Numbered from the stretch's first letter, positions 24,455-34,477 are shown. The stretch: 64,000 nucleotides of DNA from Stercoripulliclostridium_A sp045577735 (GCA_045577735.1 JAZNIY010000019.1:1-64000); one strand, 5' to 3'. A program made the numbers and translations. Notes: generated from the sequence alone by a model not told the origin.

Positions 24455-25930
24455 ATGGTGAAATTAATTAAGAAATTTTTCGCGTACGATGAAAAACGCG
24501 AAGTTCAAAATAGGGAACTGGTCGATTACGCCATAGGTGTTTTTGGTCAAAACCATACCTATAATTTGGTGTCCAGTTGGTTTATGTATTTTTGTACCGA
24601 CGTTTTATTCGTGGATACGTTGCTTATAGGAACTATTTTGGGTATTGCCAGAATTTGGGATGCTTTTAACGATCCAATCGTTGGCGTTTTTGTAGATAGG
24701 CATACTTTTAAGAACGGTGAGAAATTAAGACCGTGGCTGAGGATAATGGCTCTTCCAGTAGGTATTCTGACGGCGTTGATGTTCGTGGATTTTGGATTGC
24801 CACAAAAGCTTATGGGCGTCTATATTTGTTTAGTATATTTCCTCTGGGACGTATTCTATTCATTCCAAGACATAGCGCAATGGGGTATGACGGCGATGAT
24901 AGCTACTACCTCTGACGAGCGCGCTAAGGCCGCACAATTTGGTAGAATCGGTGGTATGATGGGGGGCTGGTTGCCCGGCCTAATCACGATTGCAATAGCC
25001 AATTTACCATCAATCGGCATTTCCGAAAAAACAATATTCCTAGTAGCAGGTATTGTATTTGGTGTTGGTGGAATGTTAGTCTCAACTAGGGCTGCTAAGA
25101 CCAAAGAGCGTACTCCTGTTAAGCCCCCTGAGGGTGGTTTGAAAGACGCTTTCAAGTTGATTTTTACCAACAAAATAGCAATGACGTTGGTCATAGCAGA
25201 ATTGCTTGGACACATAACGTTGCGTATTCAAGACATATATTTCTTTAAGTATATGGTATCGCTTAACTTGTTTGGCAAAGAGATTAGTGGACTAAACGTC
25301 CAATTTGTGTACGGACTTTTAGTAGGTTTGCCTGGAACTCTGTCCATATTTATCGCCACTTGGTTCTCGCGCAAAATAGGTGGAATGAAGAACCTACTAC
25401 TTCTAGCAACCTGTCTAAATATTCTAACGCGTTTAATTGCATTCTTTATAGGATTTGATGGTTGGAAAATTGTAATAACGGGTGCCTTAATTGCTATTGC
25501 AGGTATCCCAAATAATATGATGGGAATTGCAACTACTACACTTTGGGGTGATTCCGTTGACTATATGGAATGGCAAACCGGCAAACGTAATGAGGCGAGT
25601 GTGTTTGCTCTTCAAAACCTTGTTGCAAAGGCTGGTAGTGGCCTTGATACCTTCTTTACTGGTGTTACGCTTTCAATGCTATGCTTTGACGCAACCAAGT
25701 ATGATTTGGGAGAGCCCCAAGATCCCGTATTCTACAAATTCGTATGGCCAATATATATTATGGGACCCGCTTTAGGTTCGGTACTTTATTTGGTACCATT
25801 GCTAATGATGAAGTATAGCAAAAAGCAAAAAGAAATGATTGAACAAGAACTACAAATTAGGCGCGCGCAAAACTCGTCAAACGTACAAGACGGCGATTAT
25901 GAATGTGTTTTGGATTATCCCATCTACTAG
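24455..25930 (+). CDS. GPH-family glycoside/pentoside/hexuronide:cation symporter
   Basis: A protein of 491 residues with about twelve membrane helices. ARIWDAFNDPIVGVFVDR near 66-83 is the MelB-type cation-site motif, with the acidic residues kept. It should import a sugar or uronide with Na+ or H+. No glycosidase gene is next to it. TTTACA (24390) and TAAACT (24413) with 17-nt spacing form a weak promoter candidate. AGGAG precedes the start. The cytoplasmic C-terminal tail (about 460-491) is charged. Confidence 0.85.
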   Translation: MVKLIKKFFAYDEKREVQNRELVDYAIGVFGQNHTYNLVSSWFMYFCTDVLFVDTLLIGTILGIARIWDAFNDPIVGVFVDRHTFKNGEKLRPWLRIMALPVGILTALMFVDFGLPQKLMGVYICLVYFLWDVFYSFQDIAQWGMTAMIATTSDERAKAAQFGRIGGMMGGWLPGLITIAIANLPSIGISEKTIFLVAGIVFGVGGMLVSTRAAKTKERTPVKPPEGGLKDAFKLIFTNKIAMTLVIAELLGHITLRIQDIYFFKYMVSLNLFGKEISGLNVQFVYGLLVGLPGTLSIFIATWFSRKIGGMKNLLLLATCLNILTRLIAFFIGFDGWKIVITGALIAIAGIPNNMMGIATTTLWGDSVDYMEWQTGKRNEASVFALQNLVAKAGSGLDTFFTGVTLSMLCFDATKYDLGEPQDPVFYKFVWPIYIMGPALGSVLYLVPLLMMKYSKKQKEMIEQELQIRRAQNSSNVQDGDYECVLDYPIY

Positions 25931-25968
25931 TGCCTAAAAACGTCGAATAACTATTTATAAGGTGAATT

Positions 25969-26538
25969 ATGAGAAAAAAGATAATTGCAGTATGTGGCAA
26001 TGCATATTGCCCCGAAGACACGTTAAATTATGACCTAGCTTTTCAAGCGGGAAAGGCAATAATAGACCATGGTTATCGTTTGCAATGTGGTGGACTTGGC
26101 GGTGCTATGCGTGCTGCTTGTAAGGGAGCTAGAAGTTCTAAAAATTATAGGGAAGGGGATATTATTGGCATAATACCATCCTTCGATCCCTCGACGGCAA
26201 ATGAATTCGTAGACATTGCTATTCCTACCGGACTAGACGTTTATAGAAACGTAATAGTGGCATCTGCAGATGCCGTAATAGTGGTCGGAGGTGGCTCCGG
26301 CACTCTTGCAGAGTCTGCAACGGCGTGGCTACTTAAGCGTCTTATGGTTGCTTTTTCCAATGCTGAGGGTTGGAGTGCAAGGCTTGCCGGTAACGACATA
26401 GACACTAGAAAGCGCTACCCAGACATTCCGGAGGACACGGTTTATCCTTGTACAACGGGGGAAGAGGCTCTTCAAATTATTGACAAATACATTGATAGAT
26501 ACGTTACCTATCACGAAGGGATACCTCCCGTTTTATGA
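25969..26538 (+). CDS. LOG-family/TIGR00725-like Rossmann protein
   Basis: A protein of 189 residues. CGGLGGAMRAACKGA and VVGGGSGTLAESATAWLLKR are the paired nucleotide-binding motifs of the SLOG/lysine-decarboxylase-like fold. LOG members release free cytokinin-type bases from nucleotides, but the TIGR00725 subgroup has no fixed function. The ribosome binding site is AAGGTG. It lies 38 bases after the symporter gene and may be co-transcribed with it. Confidence 0.75.
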   Translation: MRKKIIAVCGNAYCPEDTLNYDLAFQAGKAIIDHGYRLQCGGLGGAMRAACKGARSSKNYREGDIIGIIPSFDPSTANEFVDIAIPTGLDVYRNVIVASADAVIVVGGGSGTLAESATAWLLKRLMVAFSNAEGWSARLAGNDIDTRKRYPDIPEDTVYPCTTGEEALQIIDKYIDRYVTYHEGIPPVL

Positions 26539-26643
26539 TAATATTCCTACAAGCTGACAAAAAGTATTAAAATGATATTAATTGTCAGAATCGTTGGCAA
26601 AACATCCATTTGTAGTGACAATATCAAAAATAAAATAAAACTC

Positions 26644-26672
26644 TTGAAAATCTCTTTATTATAGTATATAAT
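26644..26672 (+). promoter_or_regulatory. Promoter of the S26-like membrane protein gene
   Basis: TTGAAA (26644-26649), 17-nt spacer, TATAAT (26667-26672). A small GTGTGC/GCGCAC hairpin at 26693-26709 precedes the ribosome binding site AAGGAAAG. The rest of the gap 26539-26643 shows nothing recognisable. Confidence 0.65.
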
Positions 26673-26721
26673 AATTACAACTATGGTTATAAGTGTGCAC
26701 TAAGCGCACGAAGGAAAGCCT

Positions 26722-27687
26722 ATGCGTAATCTTGCAGAACAAAAGAAATTGGCAACACCCCTCATTTGGTTTGTGTTTATGGCGATACTTTACGTCGTTA
26801 TTATCGGCGTGCTTTTCTTAAACGTTATCAACGTTGATATGAGCATAGCAGGGTACAGATTCTACGACTTTAATGAAGAGGTTCAAAAAGTTGACCCCTA
26901 TGACGTGGATGATGGTGAAACCGTATTCTACATTGAAAAGGGTAGCAAAGTTTTGGTTAAAGAGGTAGCAATCGATGATCTTCAAAGAGATGACGTAATT
27001 GCCTATTATGAAAAGGATGCACAAAACGTTATTGTTCATACTGCAATATATATTGAGCATCGTACCAATCTTGTTACCGAGGAAAGCAACTATATTATGC
27101 ACGCTCTTGATAACACGGAGCAATATTCCGACACCATTGCATCCGAGAGATTGCTAGGTAAGTACGTGACTGCTATTCCTGTGTTGGGAACTGTTACCGC
27201 ATATTTAACCTCAAGCACTGCTTTAATGTACGCCGTTATTATAGTTCTTGCACTAATTATGCTTGTTTTACCACTAGTTATCTTCGTTCTTAGATTGAAG
27301 GCAAGAAACATTGGTTCTCCATTCCCCGAAGGCGTTAACGTTAATAGACTCAAAACCGAAAATTTGTACATTTATGAAAACATTAGAAGTTTCATTTTGT
27401 CTAGTGGTATGACGATAGAGAATGGTTACGATTGCGACCTTATCTATACCGGTGACATCTTGTTTGGTGTTTTGCATTGCACAAATGGTAATATGTATGT
27501 TAACATCAACAAGAATTTCCAACGCTATGATAATAAATTGGATCGCTCGGGTTATATTTGCATTCCACACGCAGGAAACCTTGAGTCAGCTAAGAAGCGT
27601 ATTAATTCCGTATATAGAGCATATTTTGCTGATATGGGACAACAAAAGAAGGGTAAGAGAAGACCTCAAAAAGGCAAAAAAAGATAA
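26722..27687 (+). CDS. Signal-peptidase-I-like (S26B) membrane protein lacking the catalytic serine
   Basis: A protein of 321 residues. An N-terminal helix (about 15-36) is followed by a soluble domain that matches ER/archaeal-type signal peptidases: DLQRDDVIAYY, the VHTAIYIEH block where THRV is expected, and GKYVTAIPVLGTVTAYL, then a second helix (about 168-194). The SM-x-PT box that carries the nucleophile is absent; the region after the first helix reads VDMSIAGYRFYDFNEE. It is therefore probably not an active peptidase. The C-terminal 120 residues are unrecognised and end in a Lys/Arg-rich tail. Function unknown. Confidence 0.6.
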   Translation: MRNLAEQKKLATPLIWFVFMAILYVVIIGVLFLNVINVDMSIAGYRFYDFNEEVQKVDPYDVDDGETVFYIEKGSKVLVKEVAIDDLQRDDVIAYYEKDAQNVIVHTAIYIEHRTNLVTEESNYIMHALDNTEQYSDTIASERLLGKYVTAIPVLGTVTAYLTSSTALMYAVIIVLALIMLVLPLVIFVLRLKARNIGSPFPEGVNVNRLKTENLYIYENIRSFILSSGMTIENGYDCDLIYTGDILFGVLHCTNGNMYVNINKNFQRYDNKLDRSGYICIPHAGNLESAKKRINSVYRAYFADMGQQKKGKRRPQKGKKR

Positions 27688-27689
27688 AA

Positions 27690-27714
27690 AGAGCACTCGG
27701 AAGAGTGCTTTTTT
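27690..27714 (+). terminator. Rho-independent terminator
   Basis: Stem AGCACTC/GAGTGCT with loop GGAA, then six T. Confidence 0.85.
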
Positions 27715-27765
27715 GTTTACTTTCTGAATTTAAAACTCAACTCTATAATCTTAATAGGAGTAAGC

Positions 27766-30495
27766 ATGAAAAGATTTAAGACGTTACTTTGTGTGGTTGC
27801 AATAGCACTAGTTGTTTCTACTGCCGTAGTAGCCGTACTAGGCAAAGAAAGCGACAATGGAATGCGCCTTATAGTTCCCGAAGATTGGGAATTGGAAGTA
27901 GGCGATTCTCGTACGGTAGATTACGTTTTTGACGATGATTCCATAACTAATAGGGTTTTAACTTGGACAACATCGAACGAAGATTTGGCAGTTGTAGATA
28001 AGTGGGGGCGAGTCACAGCTGTTGGCGTTGGTAAGGTAACCGTTAAAGCAGAAACAAGCGACGGATTGTTTGCCACTGCCAGATTGAATGCTGTGGAAGT
28101 GTCCAAACAAAATGCTGTCGAGATGATGAAAGTTGACTTTAATGGCCAACCTGTGGCGCTTGGAAGCAATCTACAAAAGGTTGTAACAAGATATGATTTA
28201 GAAACGGCAAAGAGTTCCAACTTGGTACCAAGTGCAATAAAAGAAGCAATATCGAGCGGTGTGTATGAAGGTATGCAAAGCGCAACTACTGCCGATGGCG
28301 CCGTATGGGAAATAACTAATTATGGTGTGCTACGTACCTTTGAAGGGGCTGAAGACGTTCGCGACAGAGAGCAACGTTTTATGGGGGATAGATATTTTTA
28401 TTCAAAAGACACAACCAATGGTAACGTGCTTGCAATATACCACGACAATGAGAACGGAATATGGACCATTATGAGCACTGGTGTTACCCATATTGAAATG
28501 TTAAAAATAACGGGAACGGACAAAGCTACTATGATGGTGGAAAACACCCAAGATTACGTAATGCGCCACGGGTACGTTGCAGAATCCTATTATAATGCAT
28601 CAACGGGCAAATGGAAGGGCGTAGAATCAGACAACGATGGCTTATGGACGTCAATGTATGCTTCGGGCGAACTAATGCGCTATGCTTCACTCAAGAAGTC
28701 AGGAAAGGCAACGGCCGATGAAATAGAGCAGGCAAGGAATTCTGCAATGATTTCCACGGAAGCAGTGTTATTGCTCAGTAATATTTGTATGCGCGAGGGC
28801 ACGGTTGAGGCGTACGTAAGGTACCAACCCAACGGCAAATTTGATGAAAATCCCTATGGTAATGAAACGGCAAATGGAAGATATCAATCTCAAGATGCCG
28901 TGGAAAAAGATGGTGATTACTCATTAAATATCCCATCGGTAAGTCCGGCAACTGCTTTTGAGATTGCGTACGATAGATATATTAACGAAGGCGAAATGAC
29001 CTATTTCTTGGTTGATGGTTATTTAGAGCCCTTCGTACAAGAAGATTGGTCAAATCCCATTTATAACGAAGATGGTTCGGTCAGATATGAAACAAGAACG
29101 CGCTTGCTAAAAGGATATATTGCACGTACCTATTCAACTGCCGATGAAAACAATATACCCGACGGATATATTCATTATCAATTCAAGTATGATGATGAAG
29201 GTAGGCTAATCGCAGAAGGCGTATCTACGATGAAAGAGGACGAAAGAGGATACTACTTGAATGGTGAAAACTTACGTGGCGTAGAGGTTAATGCAAACGG
29301 CGAAATACCTGCCCGTTTATGGAACGATCTCAAAGAAGCAGGTGCAATAGGAGAGAATACGAGCATAACGGATATCTTCTACAAAGGTGACACCAGTTCC
29401 GATGAAATCATAGGACACTTGTTCTTGTACAAACTAGCCTATGATATCTTGGGTAGCGAGGATAAAGAAATTAAACAAATTATTAGCACTACTATGGATA
29501 ACTTCTGCCAACACTTGACCGATAACGGTTATATGATGGTGGATGCTAGTGGCCAACCCGGCACGTGGTCCAAGTTTAACAGAGCATTCTTCTACAATAG
29601 TTCACAACTAGGTGGAGCTCCATTGACGTCATCTGTTGCACTTTGCGCTTTTAAAGTAGGTTATTATGTAACGGGCAACCAAAAGTGGGAAAACGAGTAC
29701 CGAATGGCAGCTTTAGACCCTGCTTATGAGTATGCAAAGTTAATGACTCAATATAGTGAACAATGTTATCTTTATATGATGACTTTGCTTGACGAGTATA
29801 TAACGGAGTATGCATTCGGCATCATAACTGTAAACGATCTTAAAAAGCAATACGATCTTTCTCCGGACTCTAAACTAACGGCGCTTCTAACTCGTTTGTT
29901 TATAAATTACTCTGACGAAGAGATGGCAATGCTTGCGTATTATCTTCTTTTCCAACTTGAAACCGACGAAACCTTACTAAATTACTATCGTCAGGGCCTT
30001 AACGATTGGTGGCAATCAATACAGTACTCGGAAAATCCTCTTTGGTATTACATATATCAATTGGCTTATCCTAACGAAAGAAAGACCGATGCTTATGGTA
30101 ACGATCTTATTGAAACAGCCGCATGGCAACTTTCACGCCACCCAATTGATACTCGTCAATATAATGCTTCGAATAAAGAACGCGATGATGTTTACGTACT
30201 CGATATGGCAGATATGGGATTAGGTGAGGGTACTCAACTAAGTTACGATATTTCAGGGGATAAAGAGATATTAGATTTAGGTGGTAGCATACTAGGAATC
30301 TTTACTGCGCTAGACGAAGCACCATATTTGGATTGGAAAGTAGCACCGGCAGATGAGCGTGCATTGCATAAATATAATGGTGCAAGTTATCGTTTGGAAA
30401 CCGACTATAATCCCAACTGTATGGAAGGATCCACAACCTATACGTTGCCTTACTGGATGGGGATTTACCACAACTTGCTAGTAGATATTGACTAA
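27766..30495 (+). CDS. Large secreted protein with an N-terminal bacterial Ig-like (BIG2) domain
   Basis: A protein of 909 residues. A signal peptide (1-26) is followed by a BIG2-type domain (about 38-112; TWTTSNEDLAVVDKWGRVTAV, VGKVTVKAET). The remaining 800 residues are rich in Tyr, Trp and acidic residues with long predicted helices, which recalls (alpha/alpha) toroid enzymes acting on polysaccharides, but no catalytic motif can be named. There is no sorting signal or C-terminal membrane anchor. TATAAT at 27744 with a poor -35 (TTTCTG) and AGGAG give its expression signals. Terminators flank it on both sides. Confidence 0.6.
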   Translation: MKRFKTLLCVVAIALVVSTAVVAVLGKESDNGMRLIVPEDWELEVGDSRTVDYVFDDDSITNRVLTWTTSNEDLAVVDKWGRVTAVGVGKVTVKAETSDGLFATARLNAVEVSKQNAVEMMKVDFNGQPVALGSNLQKVVTRYDLETAKSSNLVPSAIKEAISSGVYEGMQSATTADGAVWEITNYGVLRTFEGAEDVRDREQRFMGDRYFYSKDTTNGNVLAIYHDNENGIWTIMSTGVTHIEMLKITGTDKATMMVENTQDYVMRHGYVAESYYNASTGKWKGVESDNDGLWTSMYASGELMRYASLKKSGKATADEIEQARNSAMISTEAVLLLSNICMREGTVEAYVRYQPNGKFDENPYGNETANGRYQSQDAVEKDGDYSLNIPSVSPATAFEIAYDRYINEGEMTYFLVDGYLEPFVQEDWSNPIYNEDGSVRYETRTRLLKGYIARTYSTADENNIPDGYIHYQFKYDDEGRLIAEGVSTMKEDERGYYLNGENLRGVEVNANGEIPARLWNDLKEAGAIGENTSITDIFYKGDTSSDEIIGHLFLYKLAYDILGSEDKEIKQIISTTMDNFCQHLTDNGYMMVDASGQPGTWSKFNRAFFYNSSQLGGAPLTSSVALCAFKVGYYVTGNQKWENEYRMAALDPAYEYAKLMTQYSEQCYLYMMTLLDEYITEYAFGIITVNDLKKQYDLSPDSKLTALLTRLFINYSDEEMAMLAYYLLFQLETDETLLNYYRQGLNDWWQSIQYSENPLWYYIYQLAYPNERKTDAYGNDLIETAAWQLSRHPIDTRQYNASNKERDDVYVLDMADMGLGEGTQLSYDISGDKEILDLGGSILGIFTALDEAPYLDWKVAPADERALHKYNGASYRLETDYNPNCMEGSTTYTLPYWMGIYHNLLVDID

Positions 30496-30508
30496 GTGCT
30501 ATAAAAAC

Positions 30509-30537
30509 AAAACCTCGGCAATAGCCGAGGTTTTTTT
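30509..30537. terminator. Bidirectional terminator between convergent genes
   Basis: Stem AACCTCGGC/GCCGAGGTT with loop AATA and T/A runs on both sides; it overlaps the stop codon of the minus-strand Nudix gene. Confidence 0.9.
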
Positions 30538-30987
30538 AATATCTTGCTTTAACATCATTTAATATATCTTCATGCTGTTTACAAAATAATGGTGGAACTT
30601 TGGACAGTGGAAAGAACTTTAACTCCAAGGTTTCACTTTGGTCACAACAAAGAGTACCGCTACTTATGTTAAAAGTATACGCAATCAAAACGCTTTGGAA
30701 TTTGTCGCCATTAGCACAGGTGACGTTGGTGTCTGTATAAACACCAATCAAATTTTTAATTGTAACGTTTAATCCCGTTTCTTCTTTAATTTCACGAATA
30801 GATGCTTCCTCTGGCGTTTCTCCAAGTTCTACTATACCACCCGGAAAACCCCACTTATTGCAGTCACCTCGTCTTTGGAGTAGGATTTCACCTGTATCAT
30901 TAAAAATACAACCACCAGCATGGACAAGCATGATTTTGGAATGCCCGACCTTTTTTCTTATCCACTTGATATAATCTTTTGAGCTCA
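30536..30987 (-). CDS. Nudix-family hydrolase
   Basis: A protein of 150 residues. The Nudix box GIVELGETPEEASIREIKEE plus TG (GX5EX7REUXEEXGU) is complete near 68-90, preceded by WGFPGG. It hydrolyses a nucleoside diphosphate linked to another moiety; the substrate is not predictable. The start at MSSKDYIKW was chosen because the frame further upstream overlaps the end of the reductase gene; ten bases separate the two genes and no Shine-Dalgarno sequence is visible, so translational coupling is likely. Confidence 0.85.
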
Positions 30988-30996
30988 TATCTAACG

Positions 30997-33072
30997 TTAT
31001 GGAATTGCAGTGCAAGCTAGATAGGCCGATTTTGTTGCATCGGCAATTTTACCTGCTCTACAACTATCACCAATCAGGATGGATTCATATCCTTCATTAA
31101 TTAAGTCTGTCGCGATTTGGTTGTTAGGGCGAGAGCCGAGCGCAAGAACGACTTTGTTTACGTTGATTTTAGAAAGATTGCCGTCTTGTACGTTTTCGGT
31201 AATCACGTAATCATTTCCTATTTCTATAAGTTTTTCAGAACACTTGAACGTTACGCCTGCTTTGTTAAGGTGAGGCAATATGTCGTCCTTGTGTTGCATC
31301 CAAGTGCCGGGTGCAATTTCCTCTTGCATTTCAATAATAGTGACCTTGTTGCCGTTGTCAGTTAGATAATGTGCCGTTTCTAGTCCGGTCATACCCGAGC
31401 CAATAACTGCTACGGAAGAATTTTGAATATTTGCGCTACCACTCAAAACGTCTTCGAAAGTGTATAGCATATCACTATTATACTCACCTTTAAATTTGGG
31501 CTTTATGGGAGTACTGCCCGTTGCAACGACGACCAGATAGGGGTTAATTTCTTTTACAACTTCAATGGGATTAGAAACTCCGGTTTTAACCTCTACGCCA
31601 CATTCAATCGCGTTAGCAAGGGCGTCCTCAATAAACCAAGCAGTTTTACCCTTTTTAGGTGGTGTAGAAGCAAGGTTAATTTGTCCACCGACCCTTTCAT
31701 TTTTTTCTAAAAGCGTTACTTTGAAACCACGTTTTGCAAGTATTTGGCTGGCTGTTAGGCCGGCGGGACCGGCACCAATTACAACCATTTTTCTGCCGTT
31801 GCCATTTTGGTTAAGAGTTTCCTCTTCGTGCCCAACAAGTGGATTTACAGAGCATTCACCGTGAGAACCGATATAAGCATTGTTTTGCATGGATTCTATG
31901 CAGTTTAGGCAACAAATACAGCGATTTATGGTACCCTTACCACATAAAGCTTTGTTTGCCCAATGGGGGTCTGCGATTTGTGGTCTACCTAAGCATACAA
32001 AGTCTTGTGTGCCTTCTTGTAATTGTTGCTCGGCTTGAGCTGGGGTACGAATAAGGTTCGCTGCAAGTACGGGAATATCAACTGCCTCCTTGACGGCTTT
32101 TGCCATATACTTTCTCCAACCAGGCTCAAAAGAAACGGGTTCTAGCCAGTAATTAAAGGTATCGTATCCAGCAGAAGAAACGTCAATAGCATCTGCTCCG
32201 TTTTCTTCTAAAATCTTTGCAACTTTAATACCTTCTTCAAGGTCGTAACCTTTGCCTTCTTGTCCAATCATTGCGTAACATTCATCGGCAGAAAGTCTTA
32301 CTATAACGGGAAAATCTTTACCACATCTTTCTTTTATGCCTTTAAGAATATTGCAAATAAAACGGGTGCGATTTTCAAGGCTTCCACCATATTCATCGGT
32401 GCGCTTGTTTGTTACGGGGCTAATGAATTGTTGGAAAAGGTAGCCGTGAGCAGAATGCAATTCAACGCCATCACAGCCAGCTTTTTTTACTCTTTCAGCG
32501 CCATCAATAAATTGTTGTTCCAGTTCTTTGATTTCTTTGTATTTTAAAGCACGGACTCTACCCCCTGCAAAGTATGCAGGCTCGCACTTTGAAGGTGCAA
32601 CGCTAGAAAGGGAGAGATTGTTTTCTATTAGCGTAGGACCAATTTTAGGAGTGATTTTGTAAAGCATTTTGCTAAACCAACCCTTGGTCCATTTTTCCAT
32701 TTTGATGCAAAGTGGTACGGTTCCTACGAGTAAGCCTATGTTTTGACGGCCCGGGTGATGTAGTTGAATGAAGATTTTTGCACCATGTTTATGTATTCTT
32801 TCTGCAAGTTCGGAAAGGGGTTTAACGTGATAATCGTGACTAACTGCAAGCTGAGCAAATGCAGCAGAGCCCGTTTTATCGTTAACGCGCGTTATTTCGG
32901 TCATTATTAAACCACATCCACCCTTTGCGCGCTCTTCATAGTAGTTCATTAGTTTTTGCGTAGGAGTGCCGTCTAGGTTTGCAAAACCCATAAGCATAGG
33001 TGGAAGAACTATGCGATTTTTAATTTCACAAGTACCTATTTTTTTAGGGCTTGATAGCATTTCATAAGTCAT
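30997..33072 (-). CDS. Old-yellow-enzyme/FAD oxidoreductase, second copy
   Basis: A protein of 691 residues with the same three-part plan as the enzyme at 11592: FMN barrel (about 1-370; LHHPGRQN, ELHSAHGYLFQQF), iron-sulfur segment CICCLNCI with a later Cys, and FAD/NAD(P)H domains (VIGAGPAGLTASQILAKRG; VAVIGSGMTGLETAHYL). BaiCD/BaiH of bile-acid dehydroxylation, enoate reductases and FadH share this plan. The two copies in this window differ clearly in sequence. The ribosome binding site is AGGAG. The SDR gene upstream ends six bases before it, so both form an operon with the Nudix gene. Confidence 0.8.
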   Translation of the reverse strand: MTYEMLSSPKKIGTCEIKNRIVLPPMLMGFANLDGTPTQKLMNYYEERAKGGCGLIMTEITRVNDKTGSAAFAQLAVSHDYHVKPLSELAERIHKHGAKIFIQLHHPGRQNIGLLVGTVPLCIKMEKWTKGWFSKMLYKITPKIGPTLIENNLSLSSVAPSKCEPAYFAGGRVRALKYKEIKELEQQFIDGAERVKKAGCDGVELHSAHGYLFQQFISPVTNKRTDEYGGSLENRTRFICNILKGIKERCGKDFPVIVRLSADECYAMIGQEGKGYDLEEGIKVAKILEENGADAIDVSSAGYDTFNYWLEPVSFEPGWRKYMAKAVKEAVDIPVLAANLIRTPAQAEQQLQEGTQDFVCLGRPQIADPHWANKALCGKGTINRCICCLNCIESMQNNAYIGSHGECSVNPLVGHEEETLNQNGNGRKMVVIGAGPAGLTASQILAKRGFKVTLLEKNERVGGQINLASTPPKKGKTAWFIEDALANAIECGVEVKTGVSNPIEVVKEINPYLVVVATGSTPIKPKFKGEYNSDMLYTFEDVLSGSANIQNSSVAVIGSGMTGLETAHYLTDNGNKVTIIEMQEEIAPGTWMQHKDDILPHLNKAGVTFKCSEKLIEIGNDYVITENVQDGNLSKINVNKVVLALGSRPNNQIATDLINEGYESILIGDSCRAGKIADATKSAYLACTAIP

Positions 33073-33078
33073 AAAGTT

Positions 33079-33864
33079 TTACTCCTTTGATAACTCTTGT
33101 ACTTTTGCCTTGAATTCTTCGAACTTTCTCTTTTCCATTGCCCAATATATATTTCTAATGAATGGGAAGAATTTCATAAGCACTTTAGCAATACCGAATA
33201 GTGGGCAGGGGCTAACGGTCTTTTTACCCTTTTCAATACCTTTAACCATTTTTCTTGCTACCACGTCGGGCGTTTGGACGGGGAAGGGCTTTTTGAACTC
33301 TATTTCATTTGCTGCCTTGAAGAAGCCCGTGTCGGTTGCAACGGGATATAGGCAGGTAAGTTGTACGTTTTTGGGAAGCTCTAAGCGTATTCCTTCTTGG
33401 AAGCCTTGCATAGCGAACTTAGATGCGCTGTAAATAGTGAATCCGGGCATAGCCATTGTGCCTATTGCAGAAATGGTTATTGCAAAAATACCATTTTTAC
33501 CATTAAGATATTCTAAATACTTTTGGTAGGAATAAATGGGAGAGTAGACGTTTGTTTCAAACATTCTTGCCACTCTATCCCAGTCTACGTAATTGAATTC
33601 TTCGTAATATGGGTAGCCGGCGTTAGCGTAAAATATATCTATGGAGCCTAGTTTCTCTAATGCAACCTTAAAAATTTCGTCAACGGTTTCTTTTGAAGAA
33701 ACGTCTTTTTGCATAACGATTATATTATCGTTTGACATTTTTTCAAGTACGTCGACGTTTTTATCAACACAAAGGACTTTGTTATTGGTTGCTAATAGTC
33801 TTAATGCTTCTAGGCCAATACCACTATTAGCACCGGTAAGGACAATGTTTTTACCTTTAATCAT
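33079..33864 (-). CDS. Short-chain dehydrogenase/reductase
   Basis: A protein of 261 residues. The NAD(P) motif TGANSGIG is at 10-17, the NAG motif YANAGYP follows, and the catalytic Ser and Y-x-x-x-K lie in TISAIGTM and YSASK. It interconverts a hydroxyl and a keto group on an unknown substrate. D after the second beta strand (VDKN) suggests NAD(H) preference. It is the first gene of the operon with the OYE-type reductase, so they may act on the same compound. Confidence 0.85.
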   Translation of the reverse strand: MIKGKNIVLTGANSGIGLEALRLLATNNKVLCVDKNVDVLEKMSNDNIIVMQKDVSSKETVDEIFKVALEKLGSIDIFYANAGYPYYEEFNYVDWDRVARMFETNVYSPIYSYQKYLEYLNGKNGIFAITISAIGTMAMPGFTIYSASKFAMQGFQEGIRLELPKNVQLTCLYPVATDTGFFKAANEIEFKKPFPVQTPDVVARKMVKGIEKGKKTVSPCPLFGIAKVLMKFFPFIRNIYWAMEKRKFEEFKAKVQELSKE

Positions 33865-33929
33865 AAGAATTCCCCTTTACGTATTTTTTAATATTTTATC
33901 ATGTGTGTGATGATAATTCAATATGATAA

Positions 33930-34472
33930 TCAATGTGTTTTATGCTTTCTTGCAATAATCTTTAACAGCCTAGGGCGATTGAATCGTTGCATAATTATGA
34001 AGATGCAATCTATTAATGCAGCAATAACCGACGTTGCAATAAAAACGCCCAATGTGCCAAATGGAATTGCAAGCAGTATGGGAAGAAAGCTCAAAACAAA
34101 AATAATTTCATGAACTATTTCCGACTGACAAGTAGCAGAAACAATTTCCTCCAAACTATGCTTATTTACGTCAAAGGTGTCAGGGGAATAAGTAGGCATG
34201 TGTTTTTTCCATTTCTTCACCCTAAGGGTATTGTATAACGTTTGTTCGAATGATTTTTCCCTAAACCACCATTTATTATAGTTGACTTTATTCTTTAGTG
34301 TGGAGTTGATTAAATAGCCTACTGATAGGCGCATTACGAAGTGGTAGGTGAAAACACCTACGGTTATAGTAATACTAAGTAGTACATCATTTTCAAAAAA
34401 GAAATTAGGAATGAGCAGGCTAATGAAAATGAGGAACAAGGTCAATGATGTAATTTTAATAGTTTTTGCCAT
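33930..34472 (-). CDS. Hypothetical membrane protein, possibly CrtO-like acyltransferase family
   Basis: A protein of 180 residues with helices at about 5-22, 28-50 and a hydrophobic C-terminal pair. The segment WFREKSFEQTLYNTLRVKKW with KKHMPT recalls the glycosyl-diaponeurosporenoate acyltransferase (CrtO) family, but the match is from memory and carotenoid genes are absent. The start at MAKTIK was chosen because a terminator-like hairpin (34484-34500) lies just upstream. It follows glnA on the same strand. Confidence 0.4.
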   Translation of the reverse strand: MAKTIKITSLTLFLIFISLLIPNFFFENDVLLSITITVGVFTYHFVMRLSVGYLINSTLKNKVNYNKWWFREKSFEQTLYNTLRVKKWKKHMPTYSPDTFDVNKHSLEEIVSATCQSEIVHEIIFVLSFLPILLAIPFGTLGVFIATSVIAALIDCIFIIMQRFNRPRLLKIIARKHKTH

Positions 34473-34477
34473 AGTAG

